Assembly: GCA_029339195.1 (NCBI GenBank)
Contig: JAPTJF010000430.1
Span: 1-54,031, forward strand
DNA from: Micractinium sp. NFX-FRZ
Taxonomy: Eukaryota > Chlorophyta > Trebouxiophyceae > Chlorellales > Chlorellaceae
Direction of reading: 5' to 3'
Length of the DNA: 54,031 nucleotides
Shown: positions 30,143-41,205 of the stretch, one piece after another
Numbering within the stretch: the first letter of the stretch is position 1
Layout of the letters: each line of letters starts with the position of its first letter
Position numbers and translations under genes: made by a program
The notes under the pieces: model-generated
What the model was told of the DNA's origin: nothing
The model's database searches: none
Seen by the model: the letters and a program-made list of their open reading frames with translations, nothing else

Positions 30143-32471
30143 TCACAGGCACTCGATGAACACGCCCTCTGCGCCCACCAGCGCCGCCACCGCCGCGCTC
30201 CCGCCGTGCGCCCCCTCCGCTGGGGTGGGCGGCCGGGTGCGCTCCAGCCCAGCTGCCAGCCCAATGTGCTGCACGGTGAGTTGGGTGAGGGGCAGGCCGG
30301 GGCCGCCGGTGGCGGCGTCGGGCCGCCAGCTCAGCACGGTGTCGGCAGGGTAGCGCCCCGCTGGCGCCAGCAGGACGCGGATGTAGGGCCAGGCCAGTGC
30401 TGCCGACGCCTCGTCCTCCTCGATGCCGTCGCCTGCAGCAGATAAGCAGCATGGGAGGGCATGCAATGCAGTGTTGGGGTGCGGTCCAGGCAGGGTTGCG
30501 GGCAGCTGACTGCCGCCGTTGCCCACCCACATCTGCTCACCCCGCTCATAGCCATCAACAATGAATCCTGCTGCTAGGCAGATGCCCGCCCGCCCTGCCG
30601 TGCCTACCCTGCCCACCCGCCTGCCGCTGCCTGCCTGCCTCTGCTTAACTGCCTCCGACCGGCCTCACCGATGGCCACGTAGGTGCAGGCCGGCCCAAAG
30701 CGCTGCCGCACCGCCTCAAAGCAGTGCCGTTTCCCCCGGTACCGCGAGCTCCACACGTGCTCCGCCTGTATGTGACCGCTCAACTGGAAGAGCAGCAGCT
30801 TGGCCAGGGAAGGGATGAGCTGGCCGCTGGTCACCGCCACGTGGACGACCTCTGGCGGCTCGCCAGCTGGACCGCCGCCACGCGGGCTGCCGCTGCCGAC
30901 GCCTGCTACGCGCGCTGCGCTGCCGCCGCCCAGCTGGGCGGTGCAGCCGGCCAGCAGCGCGCCTGCGTGGGTCAGCCAGCCGCTGGTGAGCGCATCCGTC
31001 TCCTCATAAAGCGACTGCAGGGGCACAGGTGGGTGGGCGGGTGGGTCAATACCAACACAGACGACTGCAACAGCAATTCACATTTGTGTGAAGGCCTGCA
31101 AATGGGGGGTGGCAGGGGGCAGCAGGGGGCGGAGGGAGGTCTGGAGCAGTCAGGCGGATGCCAGGGAGTGGGAGGAGCGAGGTGGGGCAGGGCAGGGCAG
31201 GCAGGGAGGGCCAGGCTGTTGGGTCAATGGCTGAGCAAGTCGGGTGGAGCAGAGCTGCTCCTAGGTGGGCTCATACTGGGGACAGCCTGGCCTGCCATGC
31301 CGGACGCACGAAGGCACTCCTCATGCAGTACGCCAGCCCGGCCGGCAGCAGCACCCCAAGCTGGCCTGCACACCCAGCGCACCTCCCACTCCTGCCGCTG
31401 TGAGGCGGAGCCCAGCGCTGCCAGCCCAAACTTGTAGAGCAGCGCGATGCGGCGGTAGCGGTAGGCCAGCTTGGTAAGAGATGCTGCATCCAGGCTGCGG
31501 CTGGCAGGGGAGTCAAGGCTGGCCCCCGCCTGCTGCGCCGAGACAGCGCCAGCGGCAGCACCCGGTGGTGGCGCCTGCGCCGCCCCGTCGTCGCCACAGC
31601 CTGCCGCTGCCGTTCCACCAGCGTAGGCTGCGGGGCGTGCGGCTGCCGCGTGCTGCTGGGGGCTGTGCGTGTGGTGCTGCCCCGGCGGGGGGAAGCCGTC
31701 CTCTGTGTAGTGGTAGCTCCCCAGGCTGGCCCCGTCATCGAACGCCTGTATGTCTGCCAGGCAGGTCTGGTCGAACTCTTCGAGCTGCAGCAGGGCATGG
31801 TTTACGGCACAGGCGGCAGACAGTGGCCGCACAGTCAGATGGTTGGCCTTCCAGCAGTGTGTGGCAGGCAGCGCGCATAGTTTCGGCTCCGGCTTCAGCC
31901 AGCTGCCAACCACGGGCGCAGCTGCCCTACAACCAACCCACCCCATACTTGCACCACCGGCCGATGAATTGCACCCTACTGCCTTGCCAGTGAAGGCCCC
32001 GACTTGCCCAGCCCTTGAACCCACCTCTCCAAAGAAGAAGCGGTCGTCGCAGAGCCGCAGGATGGCTCCCTCCCAGCGCGCCCCCAGCTCCAGCAGGCGT
32101 GCCACCGCGGCAGGGTCGCCCCGCTGCTGCTGCGCCGCCGCCCACGTGCCGGAGAGGAGGCTGTTGAAGGTGATCAGCGTTTCGTCGATGTCCCACACCA
32201 GCACCAGGCGTTTCCGGCCTGAAGATGCCGCTGGTGGGGTGTGCGGCAGCGGGTGGCAGCCCGTCATACCCGGCCCGTCTTCGGTGCCAGCGGCGCCAGC
32301 AGAGGGGTGGGCGGAGGCGACGGCGCTGCCCTCCAACCGCTGCTTCTTTCGCTGCTCCTGCACGGTCACAGGTGACTAGGGCTGCTAAGATGCGCCAGGG
32401 GCTGCGCGGTGCGTTGCGCGCCGGCAGCTCGAAAAGCACGCACTCACCTGCTCCTCGTCTTTTGCTGCCAT
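30143..32471 (-). CDS. EYA: Eyes absent (EYA) family protein phosphatase
   Basis: Five exons in phase: 32471-32448, 32357-32025, 31784-31383, 31014-30669, 30432-30143; 464 residues. EYA proteins are HAD-superfamily tyrosine phosphatases; plants have one homologue. The nucleophile motif is VWDIDETLITFNSLLSGTW (residues ~62-80) with DxDET, followed by LCDDRFFFGELEEFDQT, which matches the family's next block. HAD motif II corresponds to HVAVTSGQLIPSLAKLLLFQ, the lysine region to HVWSSRYRGKRHCFEAVRQR, and motif III to YVAIGDGIEEDEA. Between the first and second blocks is a Gln/His/Ala/Gly-rich insert (residues ~145-200) with QHHTHSPQQHAAAA. The short first exon (MAAKDEEQ) was chosen because it has the only ATG that splices in frame. 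All catalytic motifs are intact. Confidence 0.93.
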
Positions 32472-33143
32472 CGCAAGAAATGCCAGAACAACCATCAGTT
32501 GGCATGCACGCTTCCCCTGGGGCCTCCTGGCGCTCCTGCTGTCCCTGCGCCCAGCGTCGCCCACCTGGCAGGGCGCACCCGACAACTGCTGTGCTGGCAG
32601 AGTGCCATGGGATGTCAGATGGGTTAAAGGTTGCCAAATAAATAGCAGCTTGGGAAAGTATCAGGCAAAGGATGTCAGATGGGATGAGAGAGGTGTGCCA
32701 AAACGGTGGCGGCAGGCCCGCACGGCGCCGCAGCTCGCAGTGTGTTGAGCAAGGAGGCTACGCGACCAGTAGAGGCACCTGAGCGTGGTTTGGTGCCTTC
32801 AATAAGTGCGAGATGAGGGTGGGCGGTGGGTGGTGGGGAACGTCATGTAGACGGCCCTCCTGAGGGCCTAAATGGTCGTGGGTCGCCGGGGTGGGCAACC
32901 TGCCTAGTCTGTACAACGATGCAACGCCCTGGAAGGGGAAGGATGCCCTGCCTATCTGGTCTTGCCTGCCTGGTGTCAGTCCATCAGTTGGTGCAGGGCC
33001 CTGCACGGTGCGCGAGCGCTTGTTGGACATTATTGCGCGCTGCAGTGGAGAGGAGGAGGGGGGCCCCTCCCACCTCCCGCCAGCATCCAGGCAGTGCCCT
33101 GCCATTTTCACAAGGCACTGCCTGGCACTGCTGGGGGCGCTGC
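32472..33143. other. Intergenic
   Basis: Promoter side of EYA and 3' flank of the next minus-strand gene. Contains a short duplicated phrase, gatgtcagatggg (32611 and 32669). No coding exon recognised. Confidence 0.6.
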
Positions 33144-36132
33144 TCAGCCGTACAGCTGCTCGTGCACCGCCCACATCTTCTCCAGGGTGCGTGCGGTGGT
33201 GGCGTTGGGCTGGATGGCGTGCGCCTGGCACGCCTCGGCCACCAGCTCCTCGGCGTCCTTGGGGTGGGTCGTGGGGCGCAGCGACAGCGCCCTGCACACA
33301 CAAGCAGGTGGCGAGGAGGGTGAGGCATGAGAGATGCGAGGAATGGCACAGCCATCATCGGAATGTGCACGACAGGCAGAGCAGCAGAACTCCAGAGCCG
33401 CAGGGCGTGCATGATGCCAGGCATGGCCCCCAAGGCTCTGCCCCCGGAGCCCTCCCTGCCCCCTAGCAGGCCTTCAAGTGTCAAAGCAGCAGCCTCCCAA
33501 ATCAACCAGTCCCTGCAGCAGCCTCCCAGTCAACCACCGAGGTCCTTACTGCCAGCTCTAGAGCAGCCAACAACCCCCTTGTAAATTGAGAGTGGACACC
33601 CATCATGGCCTCCTCTCACTTGAGCATGTCATTGAGCGCATCCACGGTGGGGGTGGGCGCCCCCTCGCTGCCGCCAGCCAGCCCTCCCGCCAGCTCCTCG
33701 ATGCTTGCGTCGCGCAGGCCCACACTCAGGCTGACGCTGCGCAGGCCGGCGGGGCCCGATGCCAGCGAGAAGGAGTCGTCGCTGAGGCCTTCGGAGCAGG
33801 GGGAGTAGGGGTCGCCCGGCGTGGAGGCGCAGCGCGCCGAGAAGGCACCCTGGCGGTGCACCAAGTCGCTGTCCTCGCCCTCGGGAGGCTGGTTCAGGCT
33901 GGCGCGCCTGCGGGAGCGGGAGCGCGTGCCGAAAGACAGGAAGTCAGGCACGTGTGAGGGGGCACGGCAGTTAAGGGGTGCATGGCGGCTGCGCCCAGGG
34001 TACAGCCGTCCAGGCGCGGTGGCGCCATGACCCCGTCGAGCTAACAAGCCACGCCACTGGCAAAGTTCAGCATGACCACGCCCACCCAACGCCTGGCCAC
34101 CCATTATTCACTTGAGCCGCCCGGCAGTGCCGCCGCCAGCGCTGCCGGCGCACTCCTCGCGCGCGTCGCGGGGCGACTCGCGCTGCGGGGAGCTGGGCTG
34201 CCGTCGGATGACAAAGCCCTCTGTGGAGTCGGTGCGCCGCACCACCTCCTCATCCGAGTCGCCGCCGCCAGGCGCCTGCTTGCAGGAGAAGGGGCTGGCA
34301 CAGCTGAAGCAGCTCCACTTCTGCGATGGGAGGTGGGGGGGGCAGCAGACGTTGGGGGAGGTGAGTAGGCAGGGGGACAGCAGGCGTGCCAAACAGCAGG
34401 CAGGTTTGTGAGCACGGCAAGGCCGCCACCTGCCACCCCTCCTAGGCCCGCCAATGCTCCGCAAGGCCCGCTCACTGTGCTACCGCTGCGGCTGGCGCGC
34501 TGCCTCGCATTGCCGCTGCTGCCCTGCCCCCGGTGGGGCCCCAGCAGCGGGTCTGCCGAGGCGCCGTCGCCGGGGGGCGAAGGCATGTGCGACTGCCACT
34601 GCTGGCTGCGCACGTGGCCACGCAGCGGCAGCATGGAGGCCTGGCGGTCGGAGCAGGAGGGGCCGTCCAGGCTGGACCGCAGGCTGGCGCCGCCCGGGTC
34701 GGCCTCGGCGTCAGCAGAGGCGCACAGCATGGCGCAGGGGTAGCCACTGCTGCATGCCTTCTCATCAGGCAGGCTGGCCAGCCTGGCATAGCCATGGTGG
34801 TCACAGTGCATGGCGGGTGGCGGGCATCCGAGCGGCGCCGCCTCAGCGCCGGGGCCCGCTCCCGCCCCCACCTCGGCGCGCAACTGCGCCTGCATGCTCT
34901 GCCAGCTGCTGATGTCTGCGCTGTGCTCGCTGCCCCAGGAGCAACGCAGGTCTGTCTCCATGTCCTGCCCGGTGCTGCACCGCGCCATGCTGAGCCCTCC
35001 TTGAAGGGGGTGCTGCTGCTGCTCCTGCTGCTGCTGCAGGTGCTGGCTGGCTCGCTGCGCTGCTGCCAGAGGGTCTGCCAATACCTGCTGCTGGTGCTGC
35101 TGCTGCCATTGCTGCTCTGAGACATGCTGGTGGGAGGTCAGGTGCACCGCTGCCGCTGCACTTGACGCGGCAGGCGGCGGTGCAGAGGCTGCTGCCAGTG
35201 GTGCCGTGAGGGGCGCGGCCTCCTGTTGCGGCAGGCTAAAGGGCGGCTCCTGGCCAGATGCTGCCGACTGCCATTGCTGGCTGCAGAAGGTGGCTGGGGG
35301 ATGCTGGGATTCCGACACCGCCGCCGCCGCTGCTGCGCCAGCGTCCGCGCGGCGGTTTGCTGCCAGTCGGTACGCAGCAGCATGCCGCAGCTGCTTGCGC
35401 TGCTTGTCAGCGGCGTTGGCCTGCCAGGGAAACTGAAAGCCGCCACCGCTGGCACCGGCAGTGAAGGAGGGAGCGCGCAGGCCGTTGGCCAGCGGGCTGA
35501 AGCTGCTGCTTGCGCCCGCGGGGTCTGCCGCCACGGGCAGTGCTAGGAGACCCTGCAGCCAAGGGGTGAGCAGCAGCGGACGAAGGCAGGGTGATTCAGG
35601 TGCATCCAGACCAGTGCAAGTAGGTGATCTGAGCCCAGAGATGCATGCAGGCTGGGCGAGAGGTGGCGGCCGCGCGGGCGGGTGGGGGTGGGGGCTATGC
35701 GGTATCCGGGACGCCCACCTGCGCTAGCGGCCCTGCCGCCGCGGCTGCCGCTACATCTGGCGCCTCAGAGGCGTCAAAGACCGGCGGCCGCTGCACCGCA
35801 AGCGCCAGCTCCCGCGCGGCGGGGCTTGAGCCGCCTGCAGGGCAGGCAGGGGCAAGCAGCGACAGGCGGCGGCGGTCAGGGGAGCCCGCCGGTGCCGGCA
35901 GTTCAAAATCAGCTCGCGGCGGCCTTCCGCCCAGCTCCCGCTTACCGTTGTGCCTCTTGGGCGGCGATGTGGTGCACTCCAGCTCCTCAATGCTGCCCAG
36001 CACGTCGTTCGGGGCTGGTTTGGTGCGCCGTTTGCGTTCTCTCGGTGCACTCCAGGGGGAGTGCCCATTCTTCACGCCTTTGGATGATGGCGGCGGCGTG
36101 GAGCCGTTGGGGACTTCCTGAAGCACCTGCAT
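33144..36132 (-). CDS. Long disordered protein of unknown function
   Basis: Five exons in phase: 36132-35719, 35552-34476, 34320-34112, 33907-33620, 33291-33144; 711 residues. I do not recognise a family. Exon 1 carries a basic cluster PRERKRRTKPAPNDVLGSIE, possibly a nuclear localisation signal. Exon 2 begins with KQRKQLRHAAAYRLAANRRA (residues ~188-207), then long Gln/Ser/Ala-rich low-complexity sequence with QHLQQQQEQQQH. Exon 3 starts with a cysteine cluster KWSCFSCASPFSCKQ (residues ~498-512). Exon 4 is Ser/Asp-rich with many SP sites. The C-terminus is a likely helix, ARTLEKMWAVHEQLYG. Composition suggests a regulatory or scaffold protein with phosphorylation sites, possibly nuclear; this is inference. 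Spliced frame consistency across five exons is the main evidence that it is real. Confidence 0.7.
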
Positions 36133-36734
36133 AGCGCCGCGCCAGTTTCACGCGTCCATTGCTGGCCTGCCGGCCCCCTGCGCCCCCTCAACGTGCCGGA
36201 AATTGGCCCTTGTACGCCGGGCAGGCAGCGATGGAGGCTGGGAAGAGGCAAGGCGGTCAGGTGGCATCAGGTGAGGACAGCATGCCCAGCGACAACAGCT
36301 GCCGGCGGGCCTGCCTCCCCATCTTTCCCCTGCGCTCCTGCTGCTGCTGCACCGTCATTAATGCCCTCTTTTGGGGTCCACACCCGGAACAAGGACACGT
36401 AACCGGCTGTGACGGAGGGTGCTCATTGGTCCGTTCTTCATCGCTCCGTGTGCACCAGCACCAGCACCACCCGCCTTTGCGCCTCCTTGACCTTTGCAGC
36501 ACAGTTTGTGAATTGAAGCTTACAAATGTAAACAGACGAGCAATAAATTCACTTGCAACTGAAGCTTGACGTGCTGACTAAATTAATTAAAACGAACTTA
36601 AAACACTAAAGGCGGTTGGGGCCGCCTGTTAAAGTAGAGATCTGGGCAGGATCAGGACAGGGGAGTGTGTATACTGTGTGACGGGTCTGTGTAAGACACT
36701 GCAGTGGCCAGCATGGTCAGTGCGCTGCACCCTG
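36133..36734. other. Intergenic
   Basis: Promoter side of the disordered-protein gene and 3' flank of the NTF2-like gene. The stretch 36520-36620 is unusually AT-rich for this window and carries TGTAA on both strands. Confidence 0.6.
36520..36524 (-). promoter_or_regulatory. TGTAA polyadenylation signal (NTF2-like gene)
   Basis: TGTAA on the minus strand about 210 bases past the stop, within an AT-rich patch. Confidence 0.5.
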
Positions 36735-39700
36735 CTACTGCTGCGCCTGCTCCCCTTCTGTGCCCTGGCCCTGTGCCCCCGACAGCAGCCACGCAGCCAT
36801 GCCCCAGAATGGCACAAAGCGATACGCCGGCGCTGCGCCCGCCGCGCCCAACAGCCACGCCTGCCACACTGAGTACAGACCCGCATCGACGACAAATGCC
36901 CAGTCCACCCGGCTAGTTGCCAGAAGGTTGGTGAAGTAGGCCCAGCGGGCAGCAAGGTCTCCCGCCTCTGGGCGCGCAGCAAGCGCCCAATACACGCTGA
37001 CCGCGCCCACCGCCATTGCCACCGCGCCAAAGGCTGGCGCGTAGCCTGGCAGCTGCGCAGGCGGCTCGGCGGCCCCTGCGGCTGCTGGGGCGGCAGGGGC
37101 GGCACCGCCTGCTGCATTCAGTGCTGCCGGTGGGTCGGGCCGCAGCCGCTGGGCGAGGTACGTTGGTAGGAACACGTTTGTGAGGAACTGCCAAGTTGGA
37201 GTGGGGGTGGGGGGAGGCAGAGGGGAGGCAGTGAGTGGTCGAGGCGCTGTGCACCGCTGTGCACCGCTGTGCCGCAGATTGCCGCGCACACTGCAATGCT
37301 GCCACAGGCTGCAACTCTCCCCGCCAGCACGCCAGCTGCTGCTTGCAGGGCATTGCTGACCCATCAGCAGGCCTCACCTGAGTGCCCACCCAGATGTTGA
37401 ACTTGTTGGGCACGCGCCGCCCAAGAGGGTCAGCCAGCATGGCGGGCCTGCAGAGGAAAGCATGCGCAGGGGGCAGCGGCGGCAGCGTGGGCGTGAGATC
37501 GGCAGGCACGGCGCTAGCTGCCAGCAGGACCGTCAGGGCCTGTGGCCCTGGAGGGTCCGCATTCCACAGAGGCAGACATCCCGCGTTGTAGGCTAACCGC
37601 AACCTCACCAGAACATGAGGCTCCAGGCGTTCACAAAGTTGAAGAGGGCCTCGCTGCAGGAACGGGCAGGGGCAAGGCAGGGGTGCGTGACAAGCCCTGG
37701 GAGGCCAGGCCCGAGCTTGGTGTGTTTGGTGCAGGGGCCCAGCCCAGCCCGGCCCTCTGCTGAGCGCCCGCAGTGTGTGGGTGCTTGAAGGAGGCTCTGG
37801 AGGGGACAGGCAGCCCCGCAGGTGCACACGCATGCTCAGGCATGTACTCCCAGGCAGCTGTGAAGGCTCCACATGCACACAAGGCGTCCGCTCTAAGGCA
37901 GCTCTGCCAGCTGCACGCATCAGCCCAGATGGGTACTTGTGTGTTTGGCAGCCCATGTCCAGCCACCCCTTGCGGCCCCACCTCTGCACACCCAACAAGA
38001 ACATGCGCCCAGCAGCTGTGCCAGCCGCATTCCCTTGCACCCACACATTCCCACACCCCAGCACCCGCCCTGCCCTGCCCCCTGGCACCCACCTGACGGG
38101 GTGCTCGGCAATGCTGGGCACGGGGTTGAGGCCCAGCTGTGCCAGGCCGATGTTGATGTAGAAATAGTTGGCGCTTTCGTGCAGCACCTCCACCAGGGTC
38201 TCAGGGGGCGTCTGCCAGACGGGCAGGCCGGGCGCTGAGGTGGACAGCATCACGTAACCAATGTACCTGCCCAGCCCAGGGGGAGTGGAAGAACATGCGG
38301 GGCAGTACAATGAGTGCGTGAATTGAGTGGGCGGCATGTTGGGGCAAGGGGAATTGCAAGGGGAAGCGTTTGCACAGCGCGGCAGGGTTGGGCGGGGGCA
38401 GGCAGAACCAAGTCGGCTCTAGCCACCAGGGGCGCGTTTGGCTGCACAGTGCCGCCTGGCCGACCGCGGCTAGCTGCATGCACAGGCGATGCACAGGTCG
38501 CCCAGGCAGGCGCCACTCAGTGGCGGATGGAGAGGCACAGGTGGTTCCAACTGTGATCTTAAGCAAATCATAAGGAGTTGGAGCTCACGAGAAGTAGAAG
38601 ATCCACATGGCCCCCGAGGCGATGGGCAGCGTCTTGAGCACCGCCGGGTTGGCGTTGGGCCCCAGCTTGCGCACCTGCGGGGGGAAGCGGGTCAGGGGGG
38701 CAGGTCCACGGTTGGACGTGGTGCGGGGGAGCAAGTGGGAAGGCCAGTGCCGCCGAGGATGTGTGCAGCTGCCCCGTAACCTGGCTCTGCTCTCTCTCCC
38801 GCCCCTCCTGCCAGCCACCAAGGCCTCCCTGCCTCGCTCCCCCCGCAGCTGGCTGCCCGCGCTCCCTCCCTCCCTCACAAGCTCAGGCACTCCCTGGTGG
38901 CCTTCTTGCTGTCCAGCTGGCACTCACCAGTGGCGCCACCACGCTAATGCCGCTGAGGTCCCTTACAAGTACAAAGATGCGTTTATTTAACTTGCATACA
39001 ACTTCATGGCACTCACCAGCGGCGCCACCACGCTGATCCCGCTGAGTGCCGCGGACCCCGGCTTGATTGCCGGCTCCACAATGTCGCGCGCAAAAATGAT
39101 CTGCCCCTGGTCGTTCACCTGAGAAGGCGGGGGAGAGGAGGGGCGGGGACCAGGGGCACGCACGCGATGGTTACTGCAAGCTGCCGTTGACAATAAAGAC
39201 AGCTCAAAGAACTGGAGATATGGGTGTGCTGGAGGCATGGGGAAGGCCTGCCTCCCTGCCCCGATTCCTGTTCGTCATCCGGATGTCATGTCGACTGGCA
39301 CCCCCCGTGGAATCAGCACACAAGCTGCACACCTCGTAGAAGCTGCAGCCGCGGGAGAAGGGGAACTGCACCGCGTCCCCCCGCTCATCCTCAATCTCCA
39401 CGTGCCTGCGTGCAAGGGGGATATTCGATGGGTGGGGCGGAGGGAATTCAGGCAGTGATGTCCACCGCCTGCAGACACATCAACATGCGCACGGAGGATC
39501 TTGCCAAGGGGGCAGCTGGGACGGAGTGCGTAACTGACGAGCAGCACCAAAACAGGCAGCAGCGGCTGGCAGGTACAGCACAGGCGAGCGGGCGGGCAAG
39601 CACTGTGCAGGCGGCAGTCAACAGATGGCGCACAAGCGGCACAGCATGGGCAGCGCACCAGCGCACGCCGCAGCGCTTTGGATCGCCATCAGTGATGTCC

Positions 39701-40780
39701 TCTGCATCGTCAAATTGAGGGGTGGAAAGCGGGGAAGGCAGGCGAGGGGCGCGTGCGGATGTCAGCACACAAGGGTGCTGATGATGAGCAGTGTCTAACC
39801 TTCAACAGTGCGTGCAACCGGTCGGCTGCAGCGCACCCTGCCTGCAAGACCTCCCGCTGCGCGCTCCTCATCCTACTAGGTCGACCACCTCGCACGCTCA
39901 CCCCTCAGTCGAGCACAGCACAGCACAGCACAGCACAGCACAGCACCAGCACAGCACCGCCCAGCATGGCACAGCATGAACCACAGGCACGGCCACTTGC
40001 CTACGCAGAACTTGATGTCTGCCGGCACCAGCTCCCCAATCTTCTTGAAGTAGGCGCCAATGGCTCCCCGTCCCACAAACGGATCCTGCGAGTCAACGAA
40101 TGTCGGGAACGTGTCCTGCCCAATAAGGTACAAAAATGCTGGGTGCTTGGGAAGGGGGTGCACGGACACAGAAGGGGTGGTACGCCCACCGGCACGTATG
40201 CTGCACCCAGCCAGTGCCACATGCGCCCTGAATGTTTCGTATGGCGGCAGCCTGCTGCCCAACAGGCGACACATGTATGGAATACAGGCCCAAAGCTCTC
40301 TAACTCAGGAAGCATAATGGGCCGCAACAAGTGAAAGCACGCTGCACTCTGTTGTGATCTTTTACAGCGCGGCCTCACCTCGTAGACCAAATCTTCATAA
40401 AAGCAATCCGGCGCAATGAGCTCCATCACTTTATCAATCCTCTTCTCGTTGTACGCGGTATAGTACGCCAGGGCCACCTCTCGCGCAGTCATGGGCTTGC
40501 TGCCGGCGGAAGCAGCGGCTGCTGGGCTGGTACCGCCGCTGGAGGCCTGCTGCGCCTGCGACTGCGCCTGTGCGCGTGGCAGGCAGCGGCGCTGCTTGCC
40601 TCCGGTGGAAGCAGCAGCTGCAGAGCTGCCGGCGCCGCTGGAGGCCTGCTGCGCCTGCGGCTGCGACAGGCAGCGCCGCTGCCGCCGCAGCTGCTGCCGC
40701 CAGGCGGCCGGCGGCGGGGCAAGGGCTACCGCCGGCCTGGCCGCTGTGGGCGATGCCAAAGGAATTATGACGGCGCGCAT
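36735..40780 (-). CDS. NTF2/SnoaL-like domain fused to a multi-pass membrane domain, plastid-type
   Basis: Ten exons in phase: 40780-40379, 40115-40001, 39701-39659, 39405-39333, 39118-39017, 38674-38589, 38266-38093, 37653-37609, 37447-37378, 37187-36735; 520 residues. Residues 1-~95 are Arg/Ala/Gln-rich with imperfect internal repeats (two RRCLxxAQ/PQAQQASSG units), suggesting a transit peptide. Residues ~96-215 form a SnoaL/NTF2-like domain: AREVALAYYTAYNEKRIDKV, FVGRGAIGAYFKKIGELVPA, EDITDGDPKRCGVRWHVEIE, FPFSRGCSFYEV. Then at least five hydrophobic segments, including ASGAMWIFYFSYIGYVML, NYFYINIGLAQLGLNPVPSI, ALFNFVNAWSLMFWPAML and FLTNVFLPTYLAQRL. A plant-type plastid membrane protein is likely; its ligand is unknown. 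Intron 2 must use a GC donor (GTAG|GCAAGT) to keep the conserved VEDITDGD reading. Intron 5 contains a copy of the exon 5 border. Confidence 0.85.
39914..39951. repeat. CACAG microsatellite
   Basis: Six to seven perfect CACAG-type units in an intron of the NTF2-like gene. Confidence 0.9.
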
Positions 40781-41205
40781 GGCTGATGGTGGCCTCCCGG
40801 CAAGGAGAGTGTCGCTGTGTTGGCTGGTGTTGCCGCTCGGCGATCTGCCCCACAAACTCGCAGCGCTGCGGAGATGAAATATACCACGACGACTGTAGAC
40901 AAGCTTTGGACAGCTGCGCAGATGACAGGGAGGCATGTCTCACTTCCTCGCCGCTGCCGCCGCTGCCGCCACCTGAGCGCCACGCGTGATGCTCATTGCT
41001 CACGACTGCCTCACGTCCCCACGTCCCCACCTAGTCATGCCCCTCCCCTCTTCCCTGCACTCTGGAGTATGCATGCACCCGTGGCATCATTACAATGAAG
41101 CTGCCCATGGTGCAGGGAGGCGTGCAAAATGCGATTCGGTGCGGCGCCGCGGGAGGCGCGCCGTGGGGCGCGCCTTCCACCCGCTGTGCCAGGTTTGCGT
41201 CTCCA
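40781..41205. other. Intergenic between head-to-tail minus-strand genes
   Basis: 425 bases holding the 3' flank of the glutaredoxin gene and the promoter of the NTF2-like gene. No coding exon recognised. Confidence 0.6.
41090..41094 (-). promoter_or_regulatory. TGTAA polyadenylation signal (glutaredoxin)
   Basis: TGTAA on the minus strand 112 bases past the glutaredoxin stop. Confidence 0.55.
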
